Origin: Nocardioides albus | GTDB lineage: Bacteria > Actinomycetota > Actinomycetes > Propionibacteriales > Nocardioidaceae | DNA length: 64,000 nucleotides | NCBI RefSeq assembly: GCF_014648255.1 | Contig: NZ_BMQT01000008.1 | Location: 124,001-188,000 of the forward strand | Direction: 5' to 3' | Shown here: positions 7,122-18,539 of the stretch, piece after piece | How the letters are laid out: each line of letters starts with the position of its first letter | Numbering within the stretch: position 1 is the first letter of the stretch | Position numbers and translations under genes: made by a program | The notes under the pieces: model-generated | Databases searched by the model: none | Seen by the model: only the letters and a program-made list of their open reading frames with translations | Told to the model about the DNA's origin: nothing

Positions 7122-7255
7122 TCCCGCACGGGAGAGCTCCACTCGTTGGAGCGCCGAAGGGGCAATTCCTCCCCGGAAACTCTCAGGCACCCACGACTGT
7201 GCGGACCAGGCGACTCTGAAGCCGCGCATGTGCGGTGACAGAGGGGGAGGGCTTA
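7122..7255 (+). ncRNA. Glycine riboswitch upstream of gcvP
   Basis: The hallmark segments of the gcvT-type glycine aptamer are present in order: GGGAGAGCTCC (from 7130), GCGCCGAAGGGGCAA (about 7154), CTCTCAGGCA (about 7179) and ACAGAGGGGGAGG (about 7238). I see one full aptamer, not the usual tandem pair. It lies 31 bases before the gcvP start and should switch gcvP expression on glycine binding. Exact ends are approximate. Confidence 0.93.
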
Positions 7256-7286
7256 CGAGTTGTCTTAGATGCCCTCAGGAGCCACT

Positions 7287-10148
<2,862 letters not shown>

Positions 10149-10157
<9 letters not shown>

Positions 10158-10220
10158 TCACTCCCGTCGGCCGAGTTGGCACATGAGTGCCAACTCGGCC
10201 GACGTACGTGACGCCTCGGC
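10149..10220. terminator. Palindromic intergenic element, copy 1 (bidirectional terminator)
   Basis: A perfect 17-base stem with loop ATGA (10166-10203; arm GTCGGCCGAGTTGGCAC) between the convergent gcvP and sbcC genes. It is enclosed by outer arms GCCGAG..GTCAC and GTGACGCCTCGGC. The left outer arm contains the gcvP stop codon. Related elements occur at 17360-17475 and 19773-19865. Confidence 0.75.
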
Positions 10221-10246
10221 AGGTTCTGGCTCAGGTTCTGGCTCAG
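10221..10246. repeat. 12-bp tandem repeat over the sbcC stop
   Basis: AGGTTCTGGCTC occurs twice in tandem plus three further bases. It covers the last codons and stop of sbcC on the minus strand, so slippage here would change the SbcC C terminus slightly. Confidence 0.8.
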
Positions 10247-13164
10247 GTGCCGTGGATCTGGAGCGTCGATCCCTCACGGCCCTTGGCGACCGCCAGCTGG
10301 GTGGGGATGCGCTCGCGCATCTCGGTGACGTGGCTGACCACGCCGACGATCCGGCCGCCCTCGCGAAGGGTGTCCAGGACGTCGAGCACGTCGTCGAGAG
10401 TGTCGGCGTCCAGGGAGCCGAAGCCCTCGTCGACGAAGAGGGTGTCGAGCATCTGGCCGCCGGCCTCGTTCATGATCACGTCGGCCAGGCCGAGCGCGAG
10501 CGCGAGGGAGACCACGAAGGTCTCGCCGCCCGAGAGGGTGGCGGGGTCTCTCGACTCGCCGGACCAGTCGTCACGGACCATGAGCGCGAGGCCGCCGCGG
10601 CGGTCGCCGGCGCCCTTGGCCGCTGAGTGCTCCAGGGCATAGCGCTGGTCGCTCATCTTCGCCAGGCGTTCGTTCGCGGCGGCGACGACCTGAGTGAGCC
10701 GATAGGCGACGACGTAGGCCGACAGACTCATCTGGAGCTGGTTGTCGCTGCTCTTGCCCTCGGCGAAGGAGGCGATCCGGGCCGCGATCTCGAGATCGTC
10801 GCGAACGGGTGCCCAGACCGAGAGCGCATGGGTCAGGTCGCGCTGCAACGAGTCGAGACGTGCGGCCCGGGTGGCGGCGGTGTCGGCGGCCGAGCGGGCC
10901 GCGTCGGCGGCGGCTGCGGCCTGGCGGTGGGTGAGGGAGAGAGCAGACAGGTCGGGCTCGTCGGTGGCCAGGATCTCGGCGGCGCCGGGGGAGTCCAAGG
11001 TCGCGCGGGCGGCAGCCAGGCTGTCTGCGTACGTCTTGATCTGGCTGTTCAGGCCGGCGACCTGCTCCGCGGGGAGGGCGGCGGCCAGCGCACTCTGCGG
11101 CGTGTCGAAGCCGGCGCGGGCCGCGGTGGCCGTCAAGGTGCGCTCGGCCGCGCCCAGCGCCTCGGCGGTACGCGCGGCCGCCTCGAGGCGCTCGAGTGCG
11201 GTCGCCGCCGCGCGGTGGTCGCGGTCGAGCGCGACGAGCACGGCGTCGAGATCGGGATGTCCGTCACGGACATCGCGCAGCTGCTCCTCGAGGCGTTCGC
11301 GCTCTTCGGTGAGGTGACGCAGCGTGGTCTCCAGCTCGGCAGCACGGGTCTCGAGCTCGGTGCGGAGTGCGACCGAGCGCTCCCGGGTCTGCTCCGCGGC
11401 AGCGAGCTCGGCGCGCAGGCTGGGCTCCCGGGCAGCCGTACGCTCCAGGTCGGCGAGGCGCTCGGTCATGGACTCAGTCGGCTCGTCGGTCTCCCCGGCG
11501 GCTTCCTGGGCGAGCTGGAGACGGGTCGTCAGGTCACGCACGTGCTGGTCGCGGGCGTGCTCCTCGGCGCTGGCGTTGTCGTAGGCAGTCTGGGCGGTCT
11601 TCTCAGCCACGGCGTCGGGCGCACCGTCGGCGGGGGAGGCCTTGTGAGGATGCTCGTGGGACCCGCACACCGGGCAGTCTGCGCCGACCGCGAGGGCGCC
11701 GGCGAGCTCGGCGGCGATGCCGTCGAGCCGGGCCTGGCGTACGTCGAGATAGTGGGTGCGCGCCTCCATGGCGGCCGTCCGGGCCGACTCGTGCCTGAGG
11801 CCGGCTTCCGTGAGCTCCCGGGTCAGCCGGCTGACCTCGGTCACCGCCGCGACCCGAGCTCGCAGCACCGGGATCGCCGCGGCTGCCTCGGTGGCGGCCA
11901 CGAGGTCTGCCGCCAGCGCCTCGGCCTGCTGTGGGAGCTCCTCGGCGAGCCGGGCCTGTTCGTGTGTCTGGGTGAGCACGCGGTCGCGCTGCGCACCGGT
12001 GGTCGCGAGCTCGCGCACGACCTCGCTGAGCCGTCGCTGGACCGGCACCAGAGCACGGGCCTGGGCCAGACGGGCGGAGACCCGGTCGACGGCTGCCTTG
12101 GCATCGCTGAGGGTGAGGTCGTTCGGAGCCAGGGCTGACGCCTTCTCGTGCTCGCGCCGTGCCTGGTCGGCGAGCTCGCTGACCCCGGCCACGGCCTCGG
12201 CCCGCTGGGCGGCCTCGACGCGGCGTACGCGTTCGGCCTGCTCCTCGGCCGCATCAACCAGTCGGCTCTCGGCGGCGGCAGCCGCGCGGAGGCCTCGCTG
12301 CTTCTCGGCCATCGCCCGGGCTTCGTCGAGCGCGGCGAGGGTCTCCGACTCCGCGGCGAGGGCCTCCATCGCGGCGCCGGAGGTGACCGCCTGCGCCTCG
12401 ATGGCCTCCTCGGTCAGCGTGCGGGCCCAGGTGGCGATGGCGCCGTCTCCGGCGGGGAGGCCGAGGTCGTGGACGTCCCAGTCGTCGGGGAGTGTGACGG
12501 CCGCGGTCTCGCTGATCCGGCTGACCACCTCGGCGACGCCGGCGTTGAGCCCCTCCGAGCGCCGCCGAAGCTCCACGCGGCGCTCCCGGAGCCAGCGCTC
12601 GACATCGGCGAAGCGCTCGGTGCGGAAGAGCCGCTCCAGCAGCCGCTTGCGCTCCTCGGCGCTGGAGCGGAGGAAGGCCTGGAAACGCCCCTGGGGGAGC
12701 ATCGCGACCTGCACGAACTGGGTCAGGGTCATCCCGAGCAGATCCGAGACCAGGTGACCGGCCTCGTCGAGGCGGGTGGTGAGGGTGCGCCACTCCTCGC
12801 CGACCTGCTCCATGAGCACGACGGAGGCCTGCTGGGTCGTGGTGCCGGCGCCACGCCGCTTGGGCCGCTCCCACGACGGGGAGCGGGTGATCCGGAAGCG
12901 TCGCTGTGCAAGCGTCGCCTCCAGGACGACCCGCGTCGCGACCTCGGCCGGGGCCCGGTCGCTGCGCAGCCGCTTCGCGACCGAACGGTCACCGGGGACG
13001 TCGCCGTAGAGCGCGAAGCAGACCGCGTCCAGGACGCTTGTCTTCCCGGCTCCGGTGGCGCCGGAGAGCAGGAAGAGCCCTGCCTCGGAGAGCTGGTCGA
13101 AGTCGACGCTCACCGTGCCCGTGAACGGGCCGAACGCGGACACCTCCAGATGGTGAAGGCGCAT
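10243..13164 (-). CDS. sbcC: Exonuclease subunit SbcC (Rad50-like ATPase)
   Basis: 973 residues, starting with RLHHLEVSAFGPF at 13164; the frame is open further upstream but that part is the shadow of sbcD. Walker A is GATGAGKT (about residues 35-42). Two long Ala/Glu/Arg-rich coiled coils flank a zinc hook CPVC in the middle. The C-terminal lobe holds LSGGETFVVSLALALGLAD and Walker B LFVDEGFGSLD. With SbcD it forms the Mre11/Rad50-type complex that cuts hairpins and processes DNA ends. Start and sbcD stop share one base (TGATG), so the two are coupled. Confidence 0.96.
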   Translation of the reverse strand: MRLHHLEVSAFGPFTGTVSVDFDQLSEAGLFLLSGATGAGKTSVLDAVCFALYGDVPGDRSVAKRLRSDRAPAEVATRVVLEATLAQRRFRITRSPSWERPKRRGAGTTTQQASVVLMEQVGEEWRTLTTRLDEAGHLVSDLLGMTLTQFVQVAMLPQGRFQAFLRSSAEERKRLLERLFRTERFADVERWLRERRVELRRRSEGLNAGVAEVVSRISETAAVTLPDDWDVHDLGLPAGDGAIATWARTLTEEAIEAQAVTSGAAMEALAAESETLAALDEARAMAEKQRGLRAAAAAESRLVDAAEEQAERVRRVEAAQRAEAVAGVSELADQARREHEKASALAPNDLTLSDAKAAVDRVSARLAQARALVPVQRRLSEVVRELATTGAQRDRVLTQTHEQARLAEELPQQAEALAADLVAATEAAAAIPVLRARVAAVTEVSRLTRELTEAGLRHESARTAAMEARTHYLDVRQARLDGIAAELAGALAVGADCPVCGSHEHPHKASPADGAPDAVAEKTAQTAYDNASAEEHARDQHVRDLTTRLQLAQEAAGETDEPTESMTERLADLERTAAREPSLRAELAAAEQTRERSVALRTELETRAAELETTLRHLTEERERLEEQLRDVRDGHPDLDAVLVALDRDHRAAATALERLEAAARTAEALGAAERTLTATAARAGFDTPQSALAAALPAEQVAGLNSQIKTYADSLAAARATLDSPGAAEILATDEPDLSALSLTHRQAAAAADAARSAADTAATRAARLDSLQRDLTHALSVWAPVRDDLEIAARIASFAEGKSSDNQLQMSLSAYVVAYRLTQVVAAANERLAKMSDQRYALEHSAAKGAGDRRGGLALMVRDDWSGESRDPATLSGGETFVVSLALALGLADVIMNEAGGQMLDTLFVDEGFGSLDADTLDDVLDVLDTLREGGRIVGVVSHVTEMRERIPTQLAVAKGREGSTLQIHGT

Positions 13165-14363
13165 CAGAAGAGCACCTCGAGCCACTCTTCTTCCTCGGTC
13201 TCGCCGGCGCGCGAGTTGAGCGTGTCCACCTCGGGGTCCTCGCAGCAGGCGTCCACAGCGGTCTGCAGCAGCGCGAGCTCGGCCTTGGCGGCAGGCTCGC
13301 CACGCAGCTCGGCGACGAACTCGGTGACCAGGTCGATGTCCCGCCGCGGCCGGGACGGGTCGGGCTGGGAGAGGGCACCCAGGACCGGCGCGGTCGACTC
13401 GAACCCCAGCACGAGGGTGTGCGGGAACCGCCGCCGCAGCCGCTCCATGGCCTGCGCCGGGCGGATCCGGTCGGTCAATGTGATCTGCAACCACGACTGC
13501 TCGTGGACCTCGTGGCGGGGGTCGCTCAGGAGCTCCTCGAGCGTGCCTCGCAACCGGGCCAGCTTGCGCGGGACCGGCGTCTCCACGAACTCGCTGGCGA
13601 CGAAACCGGACTCGTCGAGATCGATGAGCCAGGATCCCTTGAGATGGTTGGCCTCGGAGAAGGAGTACGCCAGCGGGGAGCCGCTGTAGCGCACCGTGTC
13701 GGTGATCGTGTGGCGGCCGTGAAGGTGACCGAGAGCAGCGTAGGAGATGTCCTCGAAGAGGCTGGCCGGCACCATCGACACGCCGCCGACGGAGATGTCA
13801 CGCTCGGAGTCCGACGGCTCCGCACCGGTGACGAAGGCGTGCGCCATCACCACGCTGCGGCCGCCCCGGCCGTCGAGATCGCCACGTACTCGCCGCATCG
13901 CCTCGCCGAGCGCAGCCTGATGCGAGCGCGACTCCAGCCCCCAGGACGCCCTGGCGGCGTCGGGATCGAGATAGGGGAGCCCGTAGAAGGCGACCTCGCC
14001 GTGCTCGTCGGGGAGCATCACCGGGCGGCCGACACCGGCCAGGTCGGTGCGGATGAAGATGCCGGCAGCGTCGATCAGCTCGGAGCCGAACCCCAGCCGC
14101 TGGGCCGAGTCGTGGTTGCCGCTGGTGATGACGACCTTCGCCCGCGAGGCCGCGAGCCGGGAGAGCGCCTCCGAGGCCAGCCGAACGGCGTCGACCTGCG
14201 GAAGCGCACGGTCGTAGACATCTCCGGACACGCACACCACGTCGACCGATCCCTGCTCCACCACGGAGAGGAGATGGTCGACGTACGCCGCCTGGTGCCC
14301 GAGCATGCCCTCCCGGTGGAAGGACCGACCCAGGTGCCAGTCGGAGGTGTGCAGGATCCGCAT
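13164..14363 (-). CDS. sbcD: Exonuclease subunit SbcD (Mre11-like nuclease)
   Basis: 399 residues with the calcineurin-like metallophosphoesterase motifs in order: DWHLG near the N terminus, SGDVYDRA (about residue 46), SGNHDS (about 80) and GHLHGRH (about 210). The C-terminal half is the capping domain. It is the Mn2+-dependent nuclease partner of SbcC, encoded immediately downstream with a 1-base overlap. Length is normal. The transcript probably starts in the short gap after pepN's far end, as pepN (also minus strand) stops at 14424's side 60 bases upstream. Confidence 0.96.
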   Translation of the reverse strand: MRILHTSDWHLGRSFHREGMLGHQAAYVDHLLSVVEQGSVDVVCVSGDVYDRALPQVDAVRLASEALSRLAASRAKVVITSGNHDSAQRLGFGSELIDAAGIFIRTDLAGVGRPVMLPDEHGEVAFYGLPYLDPDAARASWGLESRSHQAALGEAMRRVRGDLDGRGGRSVVMAHAFVTGAEPSDSERDISVGGVSMVPASLFEDISYAALGHLHGRHTITDTVRYSGSPLAYSFSEANHLKGSWLIDLDESGFVASEFVETPVPRKLARLRGTLEELLSDPRHEVHEQSWLQITLTDRIRPAQAMERLRRRFPHTLVLGFESTAPVLGALSQPDPSRPRRDIDLVTEFVAELRGEPAAKAELALLQTAVDACCEDPEVDTLNSRAGETEEEEWLEVLF

Positions 14364-14423
14364 GTACGAAAACTATCGGTGAGCACGGACAGTCTTGCCG
14401 CCGACTCACCGCCGGAGCCTCCG

Positions 14424-16874
14424 CTACACGGGGTAGGTGATCTTGATGGCCAGCTGCCGCTGCAGATTGTCGGCCGCATCGGAGACCCGGCGGCGTACGC
14501 CCGGGTCGAGATCCAGCTCGATGACCGCCCGCGCGGCAGCGAGCGTCTCCTCGGACACCGAGCCGCTCGGGAAGAACGCCTCGGCGGCCTCGGCGAGGCT
14601 CCAGCCCGACCGCTTCTCGGCGGTGGCGGGAAGCTCGGCGAAGTAGCGCTCGACATAGCCCGCGGTGAGCTCGGCCGGACCGCTCCAGAACGCCCGTCCG
14701 GCGGCCAGGATGTCGTAGTTGGGCAGATCGGTCTCGCCGGTGAACACGGACCAGCCGTAGGCCTTCGCCTCCGCGTCGGGGATGCTGACCTGGGCGGCGG
14801 TGTGGTGGATGCGCGCGTCGTTGGCCGGCTCGGCGTCGTAGGCGGCCTGCAGCTCTTCACGGGTCGTCGAGCCGATCTCGGCGAGCTTGGTGAGGATACG
14901 CCAGCGCAGATCGAGATCGGTCTCGATGCCCGCCGGGGGAGTGGCCAGCCATTCCCGCAGCAGCGCCTCGGAGCGGGCCGAGCGGATCGCCGCACGGTAA
15001 GCGGACAGCTGCAGCTCGGAACCGGGAGCGACCTCGGCGAGCTTGCGCAGCGCCGCGTCGTGGAGCCGCTCCCGGGCACCCGCGGGCGCCAGCGGCACCA
15101 CGGAGCCGAACAGCCACGGCATCGTACGCCTCGGGGTGTCCTCGACGTCCTCGATCGGCAGCGACGCCTCGGCGATGTCGATGACGTCGGCCGAGTCGAC
15201 CGCGGCGTTGAACCAGGCGCTGCGCAGGTTGTTCCACACGCCGGCGCGCAGGCCGTCGTCGGTGATCTCAGGGAGGGCCGCCTTGAGCGCCTGGACCGTC
15301 TCCCAGTCGGGGATCGCGGAGGCCCAGGTGTCGTCGTAGGGGTCGAGGACGACCGCGTTGGCGGCCACCTTCAGCGGCGTCTGGTCGCCGGTCACCGTGA
15401 TCTCCTCGGTGGTCCACCGGGTGCCGTTGAGGATCGCCGCACGGAAGGTGTGGGCGCGGTCGGCGGGGTGCAACGACGGGGCGGTGCGGTTGACGACCAT
15501 CTTGGCCGGATCCCACGAGAGGGTGTCCGGGCCGGCGGTCAACAGCCACTGGGAGGTGAAGGTGTCGAGATCGAAATCGATCCCCGCCTCGGCCGCGGCG
15601 GAGGCCCAGGAGCCGAACAGGTCGTGCATCGTCGCGTTGCCGAACCGGTGCTTGGTGAAGTGGTCGATCGCGCCCGCGAAGAAGACGTCGTCACCCAGGG
15701 AGGCGGCGAGCTGGCGCAGGATCGCGGAGCCCTTGGAATAGGAGATCCCGTCGAAGTTCTGCAGCGCCGAGACGGCGTCCTCGGCACCGTTGCCGGCGAC
15801 CGAGTGCGTCGAGCCGCGCTGGTCGGCAGTCAGCCCCCACTGGCGGCGGGAGTAGGACATGTCGGCCCAGGCGTCGGCGTACTCGGTCACCTCGGCGGTC
15901 ACCCGGTTGCCCATGTATTCGGCGAACGACTCGTTGAGCCACAGGTCGTCCCACCACTGCGGCGTGACCAGGTCGCCGAACCACTGGTGGGCCATCTCGT
16001 GGGCGACGGTGGTGGCGCGCTGGATCCGCATGCCGCGGGTCACGCGCGAGGTGAAGACGAGCGGGTCCCGGAAGGTCACACAGCCCGGGTTCTCCATCGC
16101 GCCCGCGTTGAACTCCGGCACGAACGCCTGGTGGTAGTTGCCGAACGGGTAGCGGATGCCGAAGAGCCGGTGGAACTCGTCGAAGCACTGCTTGGTGAGC
16201 GTGAAGAGCTCCTCGGCGTCCTTGTCGAGGTCGGCGGCGATGCTCTGCCGCGAGCTCAGCGACAGCGGGATCCCGTCGTGCTCGTCGTGGATCATGTGCC
16301 AGGGGCCGGCGACGAGCGTGACGAAGTACGTCGAGAGCGGCTGGCTCCGCTCGAACTCCCACACGCCGGGCTCGGTCTGGAGTCCCGGCGCGTTGCCGAT
16401 CACCGTCCAGTCCTGCGGCGCGGTCACGTGGAAGGTGTAGGGCGCCTTCAGGTCGGGCTGGTCGAAGCAGGCGAAGATCGTCGGCGCGGCGTCCATGAAG
16501 CACATCCCGTAGACGTACGCTCGGCCGTCGGCCGGGTCGACGCTGCGGTGGAGCCCCTCGCCGTCGTTGCGGAACGGCATCGTCGCCTCGACCACGAGCT
16601 TATTCGGGCCCTCCTGAGTGGTGATCGGGAGACGGCCCTGGGCCAGCATGACCGGGTCGATCGGGTTGCCGTTGAGGCTGATGTTCTCGACGGAGACCGG
16701 CTTCAGATCAAGGAACGTCGGCCCACCTCGCGAGGTGAATCGGATCGTCGTCACGGAGCCGAAGGTCGTCTCGCTGGAGGCCAGGTCGAGACGTACGTCG
16801 TAGTCCTCGATCTTCAGCAGACTGGCTCGGGCGGCGGCCTCGTCTCGGCGCAGGGGCAGGCTCTGGGTGCTCAC
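14424..16874 (-). CDS. pepN: Aminopeptidase N (M1 family)
   Basis: 816 residues from GTG 16874 (STQSLPLRRDEAAARASLL). The M1 exopeptidase motif GAMEN and the zinc motif HEMAHQWFGDLVTPQ with the downstream Glu in NESFAEY are intact, so it should be an active cytoplasmic zinc aminopeptidase that trims N-terminal residues from peptides. The C-terminal half is the ERAP1_C/M1 helical domain. No clear Shine-Dalgarno precedes the GTG; a leaderless transcript is possible. It is divergent from the OsmC gene with 37 bases between the starts, so both promoters must overlap. Confidence 0.95.
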   Translation of the reverse strand: MSTQSLPLRRDEAAARASLLKIEDYDVRLDLASSETTFGSVTTIRFTSRGGPTFLDLKPVSVENISLNGNPIDPVMLAQGRLPITTQEGPNKLVVEATMPFRNDGEGLHRSVDPADGRAYVYGMCFMDAAPTIFACFDQPDLKAPYTFHVTAPQDWTVIGNAPGLQTEPGVWEFERSQPLSTYFVTLVAGPWHMIHDEHDGIPLSLSSRQSIAADLDKDAEELFTLTKQCFDEFHRLFGIRYPFGNYHQAFVPEFNAGAMENPGCVTFRDPLVFTSRVTRGMRIQRATTVAHEMAHQWFGDLVTPQWWDDLWLNESFAEYMGNRVTAEVTEYADAWADMSYSRRQWGLTADQRGSTHSVAGNGAEDAVSALQNFDGISYSKGSAILRQLAASLGDDVFFAGAIDHFTKHRFGNATMHDLFGSWASAAAEAGIDFDLDTFTSQWLLTAGPDTLSWDPAKMVVNRTAPSLHPADRAHTFRAAILNGTRWTTEEITVTGDQTPLKVAANAVVLDPYDDTWASAIPDWETVQALKAALPEITDDGLRAGVWNNLRSAWFNAAVDSADVIDIAEASLPIEDVEDTPRRTMPWLFGSVVPLAPAGARERLHDAALRKLAEVAPGSELQLSAYRAAIRSARSEALLREWLATPPAGIETDLDLRWRILTKLAEIGSTTREELQAAYDAEPANDARIHHTAAQVSIPDAEAKAYGWSVFTGETDLPNYDILAAGRAFWSGPAELTAGYVERYFAELPATAEKRSGWSLAEAAEAFFPSGSVSEETLAAARAVIELDLDPGVRRRVSDAADNLQRQLAIKITYPV

Positions 16875-16911
16875 GTCGCACAGGCTAACGGCCAGATGGC
16901 ACTCTTTCCCC

Positions 16912-17358
16912 ATGACTGACCCCACGACCGGCTCTGCCGCAGACCTGCGCTCGGTTTCTCTGGAGAAGATCGGCGAGCACCGCTTCCGCGCGACCAACGC
17001 CCGCGGAGGCTCCTTGGTGCTCGGCCACGGCGAGGATCCCGACTTCACGCCCGTCGAGATGCTCCTCGCGGCCCTGGCCGGGTGCAGTGCTCTCGACGTC
17101 GACTTCATCACCGGCAAGCGATCGCCGATGGAGACCTTCGAGGCCCTCGCCGCGGCGACCAAGATCCGCGACGAAGAGGGCAATCGCCTGGTCGACATCT
17201 CGGTCACCTTCGACATCACTTTCCCCGAGGGCGAGGGCGGCGACGCTGCCCGCAAGGTCCTCCCGGACGCGATCAAGAAGTCCGAGACCCGGCTCTGCAC
17301 CGTCGGCCGCACGGTCTCCGTCGGCACCCCGGTCAGCTACGCCGAGGGTGATCTCTAA
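16912..17358 (+). CDS. OsmC family protein
   Basis: 148 residues from ATG 16912. The OsmC/Ohr fold is indicated by FTPVEMLLAALAGCSALD and the later SETRLCTVGRTV; both conserved cysteines of the peroxide-reducing family are present. Such proteins reduce organic hydroperoxides or are of unknown substrate (YhfA-like). I cannot place it in Ohr rather than another OsmC subgroup. It is divergent from pepN and convergent with the QueA-like gene across the palindromic element at 17360-17475. Confidence 0.85.
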   Translation: MTDPTTGSAADLRSVSLEKIGEHRFRATNARGGSLVLGHGEDPDFTPVEMLLAALAGCSALDVDFITGKRSPMETFEALAAATKIRDEEGNRLVDISVTFDITFPEGEGGDAARKVLPDAIKKSETRLCTVGRTVSVGTPVSYAEGDL

Positions 17359-17359
17359 C

Positions 17360-17475
17360 TGCCGAGACGTCAACTAGGTCGGTCGAGACGTCACTCCGGT
17401 CGGCCGAGATGGCACGCGCGTGCCATCTCGACCGACGCGCGTGACGCTTCGGCCGACGTACGTGACGTCTCGGCA
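17360..17475. terminator. Palindromic intergenic element, copy 2 (bidirectional terminator)
   Basis: The core (17399-17436) is two 19-base arms with one mismatch and no loop (left arm GTCGGCCGAGATGGCACGC). Around it are direct and inverted modules of about 21 bases, such as CGAGACGTCACTCCGGTCGG on the left and CGACGTACGTGACGTCTCGG on the right. It fills the gap between the convergent OsmC and QueA-like genes. Confidence 0.75.
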
Positions 17476-17477
17476 CC

Positions 17478-18539
17478 TCAGGGGAGCAGGAGGGCGGAGT
17501 CGCCGAACTCGTGCCACAGATAGCGCGCGGCGACTGCGGCGTCGTAGGCGGCCTGGGTGAGCTCCGGGCCGGCGACGGCCTCGACGAGCAGCAGGTGGCT
17601 GGCCTGCGGGTCGTGCCATCCGGTGATCAGCCCGTTGACGACGTACGGCGGGTGGGCGGGCGTGATGACCCGGTCGGTCCAGCCGCTCGCCGGCCGGACC
17701 GCTCCGGTCGCCGGGACGACTGCCGACTCAAGGGCCCTGGTCACAGTGGTGCCGGCCGCGACGATGCGGCCGCCGGCGTACCTTGTCTGCTCGACCAGCC
17801 GGGCCGTGGTCGCGGAGACCTCGAACCACTCCGCGCCGGGCGCTTCACCTGCCTCCTGGGAGGAGACCCCGGTGTGCAGGGTGATGGGCGCGATCTGGAT
17901 ACCGCGCGTGACCAGCTCCGTGACCAGTGGATGGGTGAACGGACGGGCGGCCGAGGGCATCTCGGCGCTCCCGGGGCGATGCCCGAAGACCGTCTGGTAG
18001 GCGTCGATCGGGTAGCGCCGGTCGAGATAGCCGTACGCGATCGGGCGGCCCGACCGCTCGAGCTCGGTGGCCACGTCGCCGATGACATCGGCGCGCCACA
18101 GCCGGTTGCCTTCACCGGTGGGGGAGGAGGGGCGTCCGTCGGGGTAGGGCTCGCCCAGAGTGACCCGGAGTCCGGCCGTCACGACCACGTCGCCCGCGGT
18201 CGCGTCCAGCACGGACCGTGCGGCATCCGGCGCGGAGCGGATCTCCACCACCCAGCCCGGGTCGAGACGCTGGGCGAGGTGGAGGACGACCCGGCCGCGT
18301 CCGATGAGGTCGGCGTCGAGCTGCCGTGCCTCCGTCACGGAGTCGTTGACCACGACCAGGTCGCCGGGGGAGAGGTGCTCGGCGAGGTTGCGGAACCGCG
18401 AGTGTCGTACGCCGCTGGGTGATGCCACGAGCAGGCGCACGCCGTCGCGCTCGAGGCCGCGCCATTCCGCGGGCGCGGGGGCGGTGGTGTCGTCGGGGAC
18501 GGGGAAGCTGGTGGTCGGTCGTTCGGCGAGCATCGTCAT
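17478..18539 (-). CDS. QueA-like S-adenosylmethionine:tRNA ribosyltransferase-isomerase paralogue
   Basis: 353 residues spanning the whole QueA fold: VVVNDSVTEARQL, a QTVFGHRPGSAEMPSAARPFT region, IQIAPITLHTGVS, GGRIVAAGTTVTRALES, VVNGLITGWHDPQASHLLLVEA and a C-terminal EFGDSALLL. QueA builds epoxyqueuosine on tRNA. Here the usual PTAGLHFT-type motif has become MPSAARPFT, and no tgt or queuosine-synthesis gene lies in the window. It may therefore be a repurposed paralogue (inference). Its ATG overlaps the SDR stop as ATGA, so the two are translated from one message likely under SoxR control. Confidence 0.8.
   Translation of the reverse strand: MTMLAERPTTSFPVPDDTTAPAPAEWRGLERDGVRLLVASPSGVRHSRFRNLAEHLSPGDLVVVNDSVTEARQLDADLIGRGRVVLHLAQRLDPGWVVEIRSAPDAARSVLDATAGDVVVTAGLRVTLGEPYPDGRPSSPTGEGNRLWRADVIGDVATELERSGRPIAYGYLDRRYPIDAYQTVFGHRPGSAEMPSAARPFTHPLVTELVTRGIQIAPITLHTGVSSQEAGEAPGAEWFEVSATTARLVEQTRYAGGRIVAAGTTVTRALESAVVPATGAVRPASGWTDRVITPAHPPYVVNGLITGWHDPQASHLLLVEAVAGPELTQAAYDAAVAARYLWHEFGDSALLLP

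Noticed and set aside
13419..16919. A 1166-codon plus-strand frame opposite sbcD and pepN
   Set aside because: It runs across two conserved genes in antisense, is rich in Arg/Gly/Val/Glu shadow composition and has no recognisable domain.
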